A stretch of DNA of 47,015 nt from Clostridia bacterium (GCA_017629275.1 JAGBXM010000144.1:1-47015), one strand, 5' to 3'; counted from the stretch's first letter, positions 8,268 to 17,394 are shown. The notes: a model not told the origin generated them from the letters alone. Numbers and translations are program-made.

Positions 8268-9356
8268 ATGTACGATCGTATTTACAACTTCTCTGCAGGT
8301 CCCTCTATGTTACCGGTAGCCGTTCTCGAAAAGTCGAGAGATGAATTGATGAACTACCAGGGTAGCGGTATGAGCGTTATGGAAATGAGCCACCGCTCCA
8401 AGGTCTATGACGTTATTATCAAGGAAGCCGAGGCTCTCTTGCGTGAAGTAATGAACATCCCCGACAACTACAAGGTTCTGTTTTTGCAGGGCGGCGCTTC
8501 TCAGCAGTTTGCCGCTGTTCCGATGAACCTTTTAGAAACCGGCGTTGCTGATTATATCGTAACCGGTCAGTTCTCGGGCAAGGCTTATAAAGAGGCTCAG
8601 AAATATTCCGACAAGATCAACCTTGCCGCTACTACCAAGGATGAGAACTTCACCCGTATTCCCCGTCAGGAAGAATTGAAACTCACCCCTAATGCGGACT
8701 ACGTTCACATCTGCTTCAACAACACCATCTTCGGTACCAAGTGGGACTACATCCCCGACACCGGTGATGTTCCGCTGGTAGCCGATATGAGTTCCTGCAT
8801 TCTCTCCGAGCCGGTTGACGTTTCCAAGTTCGGTCTTATCTACGCAGGCGCACAGAAGAACGTCGCTCCTGCAGGTCTCACCATCGTAATCGTCCGTGAG
8901 GATCTTTTGAGAGATGACCTCCCTGCCTTTGTTCCCACCGTTTGCAGCTATAAGGTCATGGCCGAAAACGAGTCGATGTATAACACTCCTCCCTGCTGGC
9001 CCATCTACATCTGCAAGCTCGTTCTTGAGTGGATCAAGGATATCGGCGGTCTTGATGCAATGAAGGCTATGAACGAAAAGAAAGCCAAGCTTCTTTACGA
9101 ATGCCTCGATTCGAGCAAACTCTTCAAAAACCCCGTTGCACCCAACTGCCGTTCTATGATGAACGCAACCTTCCGTGCCGAGGACGATGAGATCAACGCA
9201 AAGTTCGTTAAGGAATCGGCCGCCGCAGGTATGCAGAACCTCAAAGGTCACCGTTCGGTTGGCGGTATGCGTGCTTCTATCTACAACGCAATGCCCTACG
9301 AAGGTGTTGAGACTCTGGTCAACTTCCTCAAGAAGTTCGAAGCCGAGAACCTTTAA
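8268..9356 (+). CDS. serC: Phosphoserine aminotransferase
   Basis: A 362-residue class V PLP aminotransferase, the usual length for SerC. It shows the N-terminal YNFSAGPSMLP, a conserved MSHRS motif, LFLQGGASQQF and the PLP-lysine motif YAGAQKN (K197, matching K198 of E. coli SerC). The C-terminal GHRSVGGMRASIYNAMP binds the substrate phosphate. It converts 3-phosphohydroxypyruvate and glutamate to phosphoserine in cytosolic serine synthesis. GAAAGGAAAGAG precedes the ATG. It has a consensus promoter and its own terminator; serA, the usual partner, is not in the window. No apparent damage. Confidence 0.96.
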   Translation: MYDRIYNFSAGPSMLPVAVLEKSRDELMNYQGSGMSVMEMSHRSKVYDVIIKEAEALLREVMNIPDNYKVLFLQGGASQQFAAVPMNLLETGVADYIVTGQFSGKAYKEAQKYSDKINLAATTKDENFTRIPRQEELKLTPNADYVHICFNNTIFGTKWDYIPDTGDVPLVADMSSCILSEPVDVSKFGLIYAGAQKNVAPAGLTIVIVREDLLRDDLPAFVPTVCSYKVMAENESMYNTPPCWPIYICKLVLEWIKDIGGLDAMKAMNEKKAKLLYECLDSSKLFKNPVAPNCRSMMNATFRAEDDEINAKFVKESAAAGMQNLKGHRSVGGMRASIYNAMPYEGVETLVNFLKKFEAENL

Positions 9357-9371
9357 TTTAATTTAAAACCA

Positions 9372-9402
9372 ATGCCCACCGTACTTTAAGTATGGTGGGC
9401 AT
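9372..9402 (+). terminator. Terminator after serC
   Basis: A 13-bp stem (9372-9384 with 9390-9402, one G-T pair) with a 5-nt loop is followed by a T-rich run, 15 nt past the serC stop codon. Confidence 0.92.
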
Positions 9403-9430
9403 TTTTATATCACTCATTTTAACACAACAA

Positions 9431-9463
9431 AAATCCCAAGTGCTTCAAAAGCACTTGGGATTT
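9431..9463 (-). terminator. Terminator after secDF
   Basis: A perfect 15-bp stem (9431-9445 with 9449-9463) closes a 3-nt loop and is followed on the minus-strand transcript by TTTTTGTTG. It lies just past the secDF stop codon. Confidence 0.9.
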
Positions 9464-9476
9464 AATTCAATTCAGA

Positions 9477-12095
9477 TTAAGCTTTAGCCTTCTTGGACTT
9501 TTTATCTTTAGGTTGACGCTTAGCCTTCAGATTCATCCAGTTAACCCACAGAGGACCTGCGATGAACATTGACGAGAAGCAACCGGCAACAACACCGACA
9601 GCCATGGGAATTGCGAAGCTTCTGAGTGCGGTAACACCAAAGAACTCTGCAACAACGACAATACTGATTATAGCAAGGAAGGTTGTAGTTGCAGTAAAGA
9701 TCGAACGGCCCATTGTCTCATTGACGCTCTTGTTAACCTGTTCACTGACAGTAAGTGACGGGAAGAACTTCTTGTTCTCACGTACACGGTCGAAGATAAC
9801 GATGGTAGCGTTAAGCGAATAACCCAACAAGGTCAACGCAACTGCGAAGAAGTTAGTATCAATATCAAGACCGAAAATAGCACAAGCGAAGAATGCGATA
9901 ATGATATCGTGTGCCAAAGCGGCGAAGGCACAAACACCTGCCGAGAAACCACCTATCTTGCGGAAACGGAGACCAATGTAAACAACTACTAAAACGCCTG
10001 CAAGAAGAACGGCTACCAAGCTCTTCACAAGGAACGCACCTGCAAGGGTCGGGTTAACGGTGTTGCTCTCCAACGACTTGAAGCCGTTGTCCTTAAAGTT
10101 CTTCTGCAACAAATATCCGATAGCCGACTGAACACCAACCATCGACTCATTGGAAACCTCTTCCTTCTCAGCCTCAGACGAGGTAGTCGAGGATGAAGTA
10201 CCCGAAGCGGTCGAAGAAGTGTTAGATGAAGCATCCGACGAAGTAGTCGAAGAAGCAGCATCCGAAGATGTAGTAGAAGAAGTGGTGGAAGAAGTAGTCG
10301 AAGACGCAGTTGACAAGGTCTCATCATGCTCGTGTTCTTTTTCTGCCTCTGCGGCTTCTTTAAGAACTGCCTCAAGTTTGGCTTCGTCAATCAACTCGGT
10401 CACGTCACCTGCAAACGAAATAACCAACTTGGTCGAGTCGCTCGAATAGTCGGTACTTTCGCTGATGGTGGGAGTAATACCGAGATTATCAACAATAACC
10501 TTCTTTACTGCTGCGGTATCAACATCACCGCTGTACGAATAAGTAAAGCGGCTACCGCCTGCGAAGTTAATATCAAATCCAACACCTAAAATACCGGTGA
10601 GGATAGCACCAACAAGAACAACAGCAACAACAATGATGCCGGTCTTTCTCAAGAACTTAACAAAGTCAACCTGCTTACGCTCTTTGACCTCGACACCCTC
10701 TTTGGGAGCACCGTAGAATCTGGGGTTGCGCAGGAATTTAAAGCGCGAAACACCCATAAGCATAATGCGTGAGCAGAAAATACCCATAACAAAGTTGGCA
10801 ATAACACCAACGATAAGGGTGTAACCGAAGGAGTAAATATTACCTGTTACCGAAGAAGAAAGGAACGGGAACAAGAAGCTGAACGCCTTACCTAAAAGGC
10901 TGTCAGGAGTACCAAATGCGGCAAGCAAAACAATGGCAACGATAACATTGGTAAGGTTACCGTCAAGAATCGAACTGAACGCATTGCTGTAACCCGCCTG
11001 AATAGCACCGTCAATGGTCTTGCCCTTTTTGAACTCTTCTTCAATACGCTCTGAAATAATAACGTTAGCGTCAACGCCAAAGCCAATTGCAAGGATAATA
11101 CCCGCAATACCGGGCAGAGTCATGGTAAAACTATCGGTTCCGGGGAAGAATCCCGAGATAGCTGCCAACATACCGCCGGCCTGACCGAGCAATGCAACAC
11201 TGGCAATAATACCGGGCAAACGATAACGGACGATCATAAGAATGCAGATAAGTACAAAGGCAACAATACCTGCAATAAGCATAACCTGCAAAGCCTGCGA
11301 ACCGAGAATAGGCGAAATAACCTGCAACTTGGAATCATCAATGGTCAATGCAAACGGCAACGAACCTGCGTTGATCTTCTGTGCCAACTCTGCGGCAGCC
11401 TCGGCCGATTCCATACCCGTAATCTGTGCCTTACCGTCGGTAATAGCTTCGTTAACGGTAGGAGCCGAAATGCAAACGTCATCCATATAAATGGATATCT
11501 GCTTGCCAACCTGTGCCTTGGTGGCGGCGGCAAACTTCTTAGCACCTGCATCGGTCAACTCAAGCGATACTGCGTATGTGGGCTTACCGGTCTTTTCATC
11601 GGTAATGTAACCGCCGTAGGAAGCACCGGCAATATCCCCAGCGCCCTTAAGAACAACTTCACCTGTGTTGTCTGCACCTTTATAGAAGGTCAGCATAGCG
11701 GTCTCGCCGAGTTCGTCGATAGCCGCTGTCGGGTCATAAGATTCATCATCCGACTGCCAGGGGAATCTGACGATTATCTGATGATTCTCATAATCGGTAT
11801 AAACCTCATAGTCGGTAATGTTGTTATAGAGCATTCTTGTCTCTATGATCTGCTTAGCCGAATCCATATCGGCGTCGCTGATATTGTCAGCAGACTTATC
11901 GGGTGAGAAAATAGCCTCAACACCACCGCTGATATCGATACCCCAACGGATATCTCCTGCGCCCTTGAAGTAAACGTTTCTCATATCACCGTAATAGTTG
12001 TCCAATCCAAAGAAGGAAAAGACAGTAAATACGATAAGAATGAGCGCTACAACAAAGAACCACGGTTTGCTGACGTGTTTTGCCTTGCGTTTCAT
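9477..12095 (-). CDS. secDF: Fused SecD-SecF protein export subunit with a Ser/Thr-rich insertion
   Basis: An 872-residue RND-type membrane protein fusing SecD and SecF, as in Bacillus. The SecD half has DISGGVEAIF near the N-terminus, large extracellular domain segments and IGFGVDANVIISERIEEE. The SecF half has GVGFDINFAGGSRF, LAHDIIIAFF and the LNATIVIFDRVREN motif. The complex uses the proton gradient to help SecYEG release exported proteins outside. About residues 592-640, in the first external loop of the SecF half, are an almost pure Ser/Thr/Ala tract flanked by Glu/Lys-rich segments. The ATG at 12095 follows GGAGG by 7 nt and is preferred to an upstream in-frame codon. It has its own promoter and terminator. 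Confidence 0.95.
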   Translation of the reverse strand: MKRKAKHVSKPWFFVVALILIVFTVFSFFGLDNYYGDMRNVYFKGAGDIRWGIDISGGVEAIFSPDKSADNISDADMDSAKQIIETRMLYNNITDYEVYTDYENHQIIVRFPWQSDDESYDPTAAIDELGETAMLTFYKGADNTGEVVLKGAGDIAGASYGGYITDEKTGKPTYAVSLELTDAGAKKFAAATKAQVGKQISIYMDDVCISAPTVNEAITDGKAQITGMESAEAAAELAQKINAGSLPFALTIDDSKLQVISPILGSQALQVMLIAGIVAFVLICILMIVRYRLPGIIASVALLGQAGGMLAAISGFFPGTDSFTMTLPGIAGIILAIGFGVDANVIISERIEEEFKKGKTIDGAIQAGYSNAFSSILDGNLTNVIVAIVLLAAFGTPDSLLGKAFSFLFPFLSSSVTGNIYSFGYTLIVGVIANFVMGIFCSRIMLMGVSRFKFLRNPRFYGAPKEGVEVKERKQVDFVKFLRKTGIIVVAVVLVGAILTGILGVGFDINFAGGSRFTYSYSGDVDTAAVKKVIVDNLGITPTISESTDYSSDSTKLVISFAGDVTELIDEAKLEAVLKEAAEAEKEHEHDETLSTASSTTSSTTSSTTSSDAASSTTSSDASSNTSSTASGTSSSTTSSEAEKEEVSNESMVGVQSAIGYLLQKNFKDNGFKSLESNTVNPTLAGAFLVKSLVAVLLAGVLVVVYIGLRFRKIGGFSAGVCAFAALAHDIIIAFFACAIFGLDIDTNFFAVALTLLGYSLNATIVIFDRVRENKKFFPSLTVSEQVNKSVNETMGRSIFTATTTFLAIISIVVVAEFFGVTALRSFAIPMAVGVVAGCFSSMFIAGPLWVNWMNLKAKRQPKDKKSKKAKA

Positions 12096-12154
12096 CGTGA
12101 AACCTCCAATTACTGTTTTGCTTTCTGTCAAAGTATACAGAAAATCACAGAATA

Positions 12155-12183
12155 ATTATATCTTGTTTTGGCCGTCAAGTCAA
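12155..12183 (-). promoter_or_regulatory. Sigma-A promoter of secDF
   Basis: On the minus strand, TTGACT (12178-12183) and TATAAT (12155-12160) are separated by 17 nt. Predicted transcription starts near 12148, about 50 nt before the ATG. Confidence 0.85.
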
Positions 12184-12210
12184 TCATAAAAACATAAAAC
12201 CGGCCAAAAC
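12165..12210. repeat. 10-bp perfect inverted repeat around the secDF -35 element
   Basis: GTTTTGGCCG (12165-12174) and CGGCCAAAAC (12201-12210) are perfect inverted copies 26 nt apart. The first lies inside the secDF promoter spacer and the second follows the end of the aspartate aminotransferase gene. It may be an operator or a weak hairpin separating the two transcripts. Confidence 0.6.
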
Positions 12211-12220
12211 ATTAAAAAGT

Positions 12221-13495
12221 TTACCGTTTTGTAAAGAGTTCAAGTGTTGCAAGCCGTGTAGCAACACAAAGCAACTCTGCAGCCTGTGTCAATTCCTCAG
12301 GGCTCGGGAAGGACGGAGCAATACGGATATTGCTGTCATCGGGGTCGATTCCGTAAGGATAGGTTGCACCTGCCGAGGTCAGAATAAGACCGGCATCACG
12401 GCAAAGACCGACTATTCTTTTGGCACATCCCTTTTCAGAGAACATACTGATAAAATAACCACCGTTAGGCTTTTTCCAACGTGCGATACCAAGTCCGCCC
12501 AATTCACGGTCAAGCACGGTCAAAACCGCTTCAAATTTAGGTCTCATCTTAGCGGCGTGCTTGCTCATCTGCTCACGCACAGCCTTAATATCGGGCAAAA
12601 ATCTTGCATGACGAAGATGATTCAGCTTATCGGGACCGATGGTCTGATAGTTCATACGCTTCTTAATACGCTCAATGTTGGCATCGCTTGCGGCCATAGC
12701 GGCAACACCTGCACCCGGGAAGGTTATCTTTGAGGTCGAAGTAAACATAATGACCTTGTCGGGGCAACCTGCCTTGACGCACTCGTCATAAATACCGAGC
12801 ATTTTGTCGCACTCACCGAAGATAGGATGAATAACGTAAGCGTTATCCCAGAAAATTCTGAAATCGTCGGCGGCAGGCTTCATAGCAGCAAGACGCTTTA
12901 CAACACGGTCGCTGTAAACGATGCCGTCGGGATTCGAGTATTTCGGTACGCACCACATACCCTTGACCATTTCATCTTTGATAAGCTCCTCAACCATATC
13001 CATATCGGGGCCTTCATCGGTATAGGGAACGTTAATCATCTCAATACCGAAATATTCGCAGATACCGAAATGACGGTCATAACCGGGAACGGGACACAAA
13101 AACTTTACGGTTCCCTGCTTCATCCAGGGTTCACCGCCCATACCGTGGGTCATAGCCTGCGAAATAGTATCAAACATCATATTGAGCGAAGCATTTCCGC
13201 CGACAATTACGTTTCCGACAGGCACTTCAAGAATATCGGCAAATAGTTCTTTGAGTTCGGTCAACCCGTCAAGACCGCCGTAGTTTCGGCAATCAACACC
13301 GTCACGGCTTTTAAGGTCGGTCGAAGACGTTACCGTGTCAAGCATTCCGACGCTTAAGTCCAACTGATCGGGACCGGGTTTTCCGCGCGACATATCAAGC
13401 TTCAAGCCTTGGCCCAAAAGTTCGTCATACTTTTGCTTGACGGCGTTGTATTCCGCCTGTAATTCGGTGGCCGTCATCTGACTGTACTGTTTCAT
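12221..13495 (-). CDS. Aspartate aminotransferase (PF12897-type, class I fold)
   Basis: A 424-residue PLP enzyme. The N-terminal MSRGKPGPDQLDLS signature marks the aspartate aminotransferase subgroup of Pfam PF12897 rather than the common AspC. PLP contacts are visible in VGGNASLNMMFD, the N-P-D motif YSNPDGIVYS, WDNAYVIH and the Schiff-base lysine in TSTSKITFPGAG (K256). It interconverts aspartate and oxaloacetate with glutamate/2-oxoglutarate in the cytosol. The start at 13495 is chosen because GGAGA lies 5 nt upstream; the open frame extends about 46 codons further into unlikely, non-conserved sequence. Upstream lies the hairpin array at 13550-13755. Confidence 0.9.
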   Translation of the reverse strand: MKQYSQMTATELQAEYNAVKQKYDELLGQGLKLDMSRGKPGPDQLDLSVGMLDTVTSSTDLKSRDGVDCRNYGGLDGLTELKELFADILEVPVGNVIVGGNASLNMMFDTISQAMTHGMGGEPWMKQGTVKFLCPVPGYDRHFGICEYFGIEMINVPYTDEGPDMDMVEELIKDEMVKGMWCVPKYSNPDGIVYSDRVVKRLAAMKPAADDFRIFWDNAYVIHPIFGECDKMLGIYDECVKAGCPDKVIMFTSTSKITFPGAGVAAMAASDANIERIKKRMNYQTIGPDKLNHLRHARFLPDIKAVREQMSKHAAKMRPKFEAVLTVLDRELGGLGIARWKKPNGGYFISMFSEKGCAKRIVGLCRDAGLILTSAGATYPYGIDPDDSNIRIAPSFPSPEELTQAAELLCVATRLATLELFTKR

Positions 13496-13549
13496 AAATA
13501 TCTCCATTCTGCCGCACCGAAATAAAATCCAATACGGCATTGTATATAA

Positions 13550-13755
13550 ATATCCATTATAATGATTGTAGTTTGTCGAAGCGTCGAAAAGCGCTTCGAC
13601 AAGCCACTTTTTAAGTGGCTTTAGCAAAATCAAGTTAAAATTTGATTTTGCACAACAAACATTGCAATGGATATGGACAAATTTTCTTAGAAAATTTGTT
13701 ACAAAATCTATGATTTTGTGTCAAAACATTTGTTTCGACTGACCATATCCATTAT
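13550..13755. repeat. Six-hairpin palindromic intergenic element
   Basis: Six consecutive short hairpins are packed without gaps longer than about 15 nt. A is 13573-13583/13592-13602 (alternative pairing shares two bases with B). B is 13601-13609/13613-13621. C is 13624-13633/13642-13651. D is 13677-13685/13691-13699. E is 13701-13708/13712-13719. F is 13720-13727/13732-13739 with one mismatch. The element is bounded by direct copies of ATATCCATTAT (13550-13560, 13745-13755). A central AATGGATATGG (13666-13676) is the inverse of CCATATCCATT (13743-13753), and its first nine bases are the inverse of 13550-13558. It can therefore close either the A-B-C or the D-E-F group. It resembles a non-coding dispersed repeat or structured RNA; no known family is recognised. 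Confidence 0.8.
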
Positions 13756-13889
13756 CGGTTTATTTTAATATATGCAGACTGCTTTTTCAAGTGTTTTTTA
13801 ATATTTTTACGTTTTTTAGGTAAGAAAATTAAGTGAGCGCCCAAAAATATGAATTTAATTAACAAAATCAGTAAAACGGATAATAAAAT

Positions 13890-13915
13890 AAGGTCACCCG
13901 CACCCGAGTGACCTT
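13890..13915 (-). terminator. Terminator after the ABC exporter gene
   Basis: AAGGTCAC (13890-13897) pairs with GTGACCTT (13908-13915). On the minus strand a T-rich ATTTTATT follows. It lies 15 nt past the stop codon of the ABC exporter. Confidence 0.82.
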
Positions 13916-13929
13916 AAAATATAAATATT

Positions 13930-15687
13930 TTATTCAGCCGAATAAAGTTTATACAATTCGGCATACATTCCGCCCTTAATTATAAGTTCAGAATGTGTTC
14001 CGCTTTCTTCTATTCCGCGATCGGTCAACACAAGAATGCGGTCGGCATTTTTAATGGTTGTAAGACGGTGAGCAATAGTAAGCGTTGTTCTTCCCTTGGC
14101 CAACTTTTCAAGGGAACGTTGAATAAGTAACTCACTCTCGTTATCCAACGCACTGGTCGCCTCGTCAAGAATCAAAATGTCAGGGTCTTTCAGAAAAACA
14201 CGCGCAATAGAAATCCTCTGCTTCTGTCCGCCCGACAACTTAACACCCCGTTCACCGACGTATGTATCATACCCGTTAGGCAACCCTTCAATGAACTCGT
14301 GAGCTCCTGCCAGTTTGGCCGCTTCAATAATCTCTTGATCACCGGCACCCGGTTTGCCGTAAGCAATGTTTTCTTTAACCGAACCCGAGAACAGATAAAC
14401 GTCCTGTGCCACGGTGCCAATCCGATCACGCAAAGATTTCAAGGTCACACTCTTTATATCGCATCCGTCAATCAAAATACTGCCTTCAGTAACATCGTAG
14501 AACCTCGGGATAAGTGAACAAAGTGTTGTCTTACCGCCACCCGACGGACCAACCAATGCAACGTTTTCACCGGGAGCAATTTTAAGACAAAGCCCGTTTA
14601 AAACATTCTCCCCTTTATCACCGTAATTAAAGGTTACGTCCTTAAATTCAATACCTCCGTCACCTTTCGGAAGTTCTTTGGCATCGGGTAGGTTCTTGAC
14701 GTCGGGTTCAACATCCATAATTTCCGAAAAACGTTCAATACCCGTCATTCCGCGTTGGAACTGTTCGGCAAACTCAACGATACGGCGAATAGAGGTCATA
14801 AGCGTTGTGACAAACATAAGATACGCCACGTAATCGGCGGCCGTAATGCCACCGTTTTTCAAAAACACGGCACCAACAGCAACAACAAGTATATACATAA
14901 CACCGTCAAACAACCTTGTACAGGATTGGAATCCACCCATTATATGATACACTTTGGATTTGATTTTCAAGAATTTTTCATTACCTTTATCAAATCTTCT
15001 CTGCTCGTGGTCCTCCATTGCAAACGACTTGACAACACGAATGCCCAACAAACTGTCCTCAACCTGAGAATTCAGTTCACCCACCTGCACACGCGACTCT
15101 CTGAAACCCGCTTTCATTTTCTTGTTAAATATCATCAACACGAAAACCATCGGCGGAACCGCGGCAAATATTATTAAGGTCAGCGGAACGTTCATGGTGC
15201 AAAGTATTATAAACGAGCAAACGATCTTGATCCCCGCAATAAAAAGCTCCTCGGGACAATGGTGCGAGAACTCGGTAACGTCAAACAGATCGCTCGTCAT
15301 TCTCGACATCAGAGTTCCGACCTTGGCGCTGTCATAATACGAAAACGACAGCTTTTGTAAATGCGAAAACAAATCGTGCCGCATATCGGTCTCCATTTTG
15401 GTACCCATAATATGACCGACGGTCGCCATATAATAGTTGGCGGCGGTATCAATAATACGCAGAATAATATAAAACACGGCGCACCTGGCAATGACCGCAA
15501 CCGTAAGTGAAGCTAAATCGTTGGTGGCACGGTCAGTAATATCGCGCACTATCATCGGCAAAACGAGTTCACAAACGGTGGTCAACGCCGCACAAAACAA
15601 GTCAAAGAGCAATATCCATTTGTATTTTTTATAATACGGCAAAAACCTTTTTAACAAGCCCTTACTTCTAACCTTTTTTTCTTCCAT
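13930..15687 (-). CDS. ABC exporter, fused permease and ATPase
   Basis: A 585-residue half-transporter of the MsbA/multidrug type. The N-terminal membrane domain (about residues 1-310) has six predicted helices. The C-terminal nucleotide-binding domain (about 340-585) shows Walker A GPSGGGKTT, the Q-loop region GTVAQDVYLFSG, the LSGGQKQR signature, Walker B ILILDEATSALD and the switch histidine in IAHRLTT. It should form a homodimer that uses ATP to export a lipid, drug or peptide. The ATG at 15687 follows AGAGGA by 5 nt. It lies 78 nt downstream of the GH20 gene, with a stable hairpin between them. The substrate cannot be inferred. Confidence 0.93.
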   Translation of the reverse strand: MEEKKVRSKGLLKRFLPYYKKYKWILLFDLFCAALTTVCELVLPMIVRDITDRATNDLASLTVAVIARCAVFYIILRIIDTAANYYMATVGHIMGTKMETDMRHDLFSHLQKLSFSYYDSAKVGTLMSRMTSDLFDVTEFSHHCPEELFIAGIKIVCSFIILCTMNVPLTLIIFAAVPPMVFVLMIFNKKMKAGFRESRVQVGELNSQVEDSLLGIRVVKSFAMEDHEQRRFDKGNEKFLKIKSKVYHIMGGFQSCTRLFDGVMYILVVAVGAVFLKNGGITAADYVAYLMFVTTLMTSIRRIVEFAEQFQRGMTGIERFSEIMDVEPDVKNLPDAKELPKGDGGIEFKDVTFNYGDKGENVLNGLCLKIAPGENVALVGPSGGGKTTLCSLIPRFYDVTEGSILIDGCDIKSVTLKSLRDRIGTVAQDVYLFSGSVKENIAYGKPGAGDQEIIEAAKLAGAHEFIEGLPNGYDTYVGERGVKLSGGQKQRISIARVFLKDPDILILDEATSALDNESELLIQRSLEKLAKGRTTLTIAHRLTTIKNADRILVLTDRGIEESGTHSELIIKGGMYAELYKLYSAE

Positions 15688-15723
15688 TTACATCCTCTTT
15701 CCAAGTAAACCTTTTCAAGAAAC

Positions 15724-15747
15724 CAAGCGTGTCCGAAGACACGCTTG
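15724..15747 (-). terminator. Stable UUCG-loop hairpin after the GH20 gene
   Basis: A perfect 10-bp stem (15724-15733 with 15738-15747) closes a 4-nt loop that reads UUCG in the minus-strand transcript, within a C(UUCG)G context, an especially stable tetraloop. Only a short T-run follows, so it may be a partial terminator or an mRNA end-stabiliser between GH20 and the ABC exporter. Confidence 0.7.
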
Positions 15748-15765
15748 CAAATAAACTGTGTTTTT

Positions 15766-17364
15766 TCAGAGTACGTTGACCGACATACATGTTGCGTAAC
15801 AATTGCGTCTGTACTCCTTACCAGGATACTCAAGAAGTTCCTCCTCAAGTTCGGGGATGCGGTCAATGTCGCCCTTGATATAAGCCTCAAGACGCTCACG
15901 GCAGCTTTCAAGACGCTTGATAACACCGCCAAGACGAGCATCCTGCACATCAAAGCCGTGAGGCTTCTTTTCTTTAAACCAGCACTCCTCGTGTGCTCGG
16001 TGGAACGCATTGACTTTAGCCTGGGCGATCAAATATTCTTTAACAACCTCTTCCATTGCCTCTTTGTCACCGGACTTATAAACCTCACGGGTCAGTTTGC
16101 CCAAGCCGCCCTTGTAAGCAACAGCTTCACACAAGGCGGCGGCCGACTTAAACAGATGACCGTATGTTTCGTGGTTTGCCAAAGGCCACAGCTCCTTGGC
16201 ATAACCGAGATAGGTCTCCTTCATTTTTTGGCTATCGTCAACTATTGTGTCACTAAAGCCCAAGAAAGGATCGGAATAAAGCATCTGCTTGTCGGGCAAC
16301 TGCGCCGAAGCCTCTGCACCGGGACCGTAGACCGCAGGCAGGTCAAGCTTCATAAAATCGTCAAATGCAAAGCCGAACAGCTCTTTAAACTTCTGCTTGA
16401 TGGAATCCATATCATCATTGCCACGGTAAACTTCAGCGGCATACATCAGAGTAGGCAGTATCGAGAAGGTCGAGGTCTCTCCGCCGTCATCTCCCCAACA
16501 GGTGAGGAATGCGTTTTCAACACCGCCGTCACGGCAGGCCGACATAGCCGATTTGGTGCTTATCAGTGACAAGTTGTTGTGCGGAGTAAAGCCGGTCCAC
16601 GTCCAGGCACCGCCTGCAAACCAAACAGGCTTGCGGAATCGCTTGTGAGCCTCGATCATAATATCATAAGGCTCTCGCTCCTTTTTGTAGTAATCCCAAT
16701 AAACCAACTCAACATTATCGGGAACACACTTGATAATATCCTCGGTGATAATATCGGGGTCATTGACATAGTACGCGCCGTGGTTGGCAAGTCTGAAGAA
16801 CATATCGCTCCACATCATCGGCTCAAAGCCGTATTTTGCGGCAAGGTCGGCAACGCGCTTCAAATGACGCGCAATGATTTCAAAGCGGTTCTGAAATCCG
16901 TATTTGTCAAGGAACCTTCCGAGTCCCACATTATGAGCCTCGTCCATACCGATATGCAGTTTATTTGTTTTAAAGCATTGACGAAGTGTTGAGAACATAT
17001 CCTCGATAAGTTGATAGGTCTTATCCTCGTCGATAAGCAGGATATCGTCGCAGTCACGGACGGCGTTGTACTCAGGCCAACGGAACATCTGATTTAAGTG
17101 CGCCAGGGTCTGAATGCAAGGAATGAGCTCTATTCCCTTTTCTTCGCCGTAGGCAACAATTTCCTTCATTTCGTCCTTGGAATAACGACCTCGAAGATAA
17201 CCGAACCAGGGTTGATTGTCGACCTCATAGGTGTCCTCGGTATAGAGCATCAGCATATTATAGCCCATCTTGCTCAACAAATCGATGAACTTTTTGAGTG
17301 CGTCAACCGTCATAACAGCATTTCTTGAACAGTCAACCATAACTCCCAAGCGCTTTTTATCCAT
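15766..17364 (-). CDS. Glycoside hydrolase family 20 beta-N-acetylhexosaminidase, cytosolic type
   Basis: A 532-residue GH20-like enzyme without a signal peptide or extra binding module. It begins directly with the (beta/alpha)8 catalytic barrel. LHIGMDEAH carries the Asp-Glu pair (D141-E142) used in substrate-assisted hydrolysis of terminal GlcNAc or GalNAc residues. Further barrel segments are LMLYTEDTYEV, CIQTLAHLNQM and WWS-type aromatic positions (MMWSDMFFR, VYWDYYK). The overall architecture resembles GH20C-type intracellular hexosaminidases that act on imported oligosaccharides. The ATG at 17364 follows GAGG by 9 nt; an alternative in-frame ATG lies five codons upstream. It sits between the galT terminator and the ABC exporter. 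Confidence 0.88.
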   Translation of the reverse strand: MDKKRLGVMVDCSRNAVMTVDALKKFIDLLSKMGYNMLMLYTEDTYEVDNQPWFGYLRGRYSKDEMKEIVAYGEEKGIELIPCIQTLAHLNQMFRWPEYNAVRDCDDILLIDEDKTYQLIEDMFSTLRQCFKTNKLHIGMDEAHNVGLGRFLDKYGFQNRFEIIARHLKRVADLAAKYGFEPMMWSDMFFRLANHGAYYVNDPDIITEDIIKCVPDNVELVYWDYYKKEREPYDIMIEAHKRFRKPVWFAGGAWTWTGFTPHNNLSLISTKSAMSACRDGGVENAFLTCWGDDGGETSTFSILPTLMYAAEVYRGNDDMDSIKQKFKELFGFAFDDFMKLDLPAVYGPGAEASAQLPDKQMLYSDPFLGFSDTIVDDSQKMKETYLGYAKELWPLANHETYGHLFKSAAALCEAVAYKGGLGKLTREVYKSGDKEAMEEVVKEYLIAQAKVNAFHRAHEECWFKEKKPHGFDVQDARLGGVIKRLESCRERLEAYIKGDIDRIPELEEELLEYPGKEYRRNCYATCMSVNVL

Positions 17365-17394
17365 AAATCTCAACCTCATTTCAAAAGAAAAAAT

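Larger units (their letters stand above)
13496..13929. other. Long intergenic region with hairpin array
   Basis: This 434-bp gap between the ABC exporter and the aspartate aminotransferase has no credible gene. It contains the ABC-exporter terminator (13890-13915), an AT-rich stretch and the six-hairpin element (13550-13755). On the minus strand a TATAAT overlaps the aminotransferase-proximal copy of the element's terminal repeat, but I see no good -35 for it. Confidence 0.75.

Noticed and set aside
10150..10449. Acidic plus-strand frame (Glu/Val/Asp-rich)
   Set aside because: It is the complement of the Ser/Thr-rich insertion of SecDF and has no promoter or homologue-like features.
13550..13755. 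CRISPR array
   Set aside because: The arms are inverted repeats of different sequence, not regular direct repeats with uniform spacers, and no cas genes are near.
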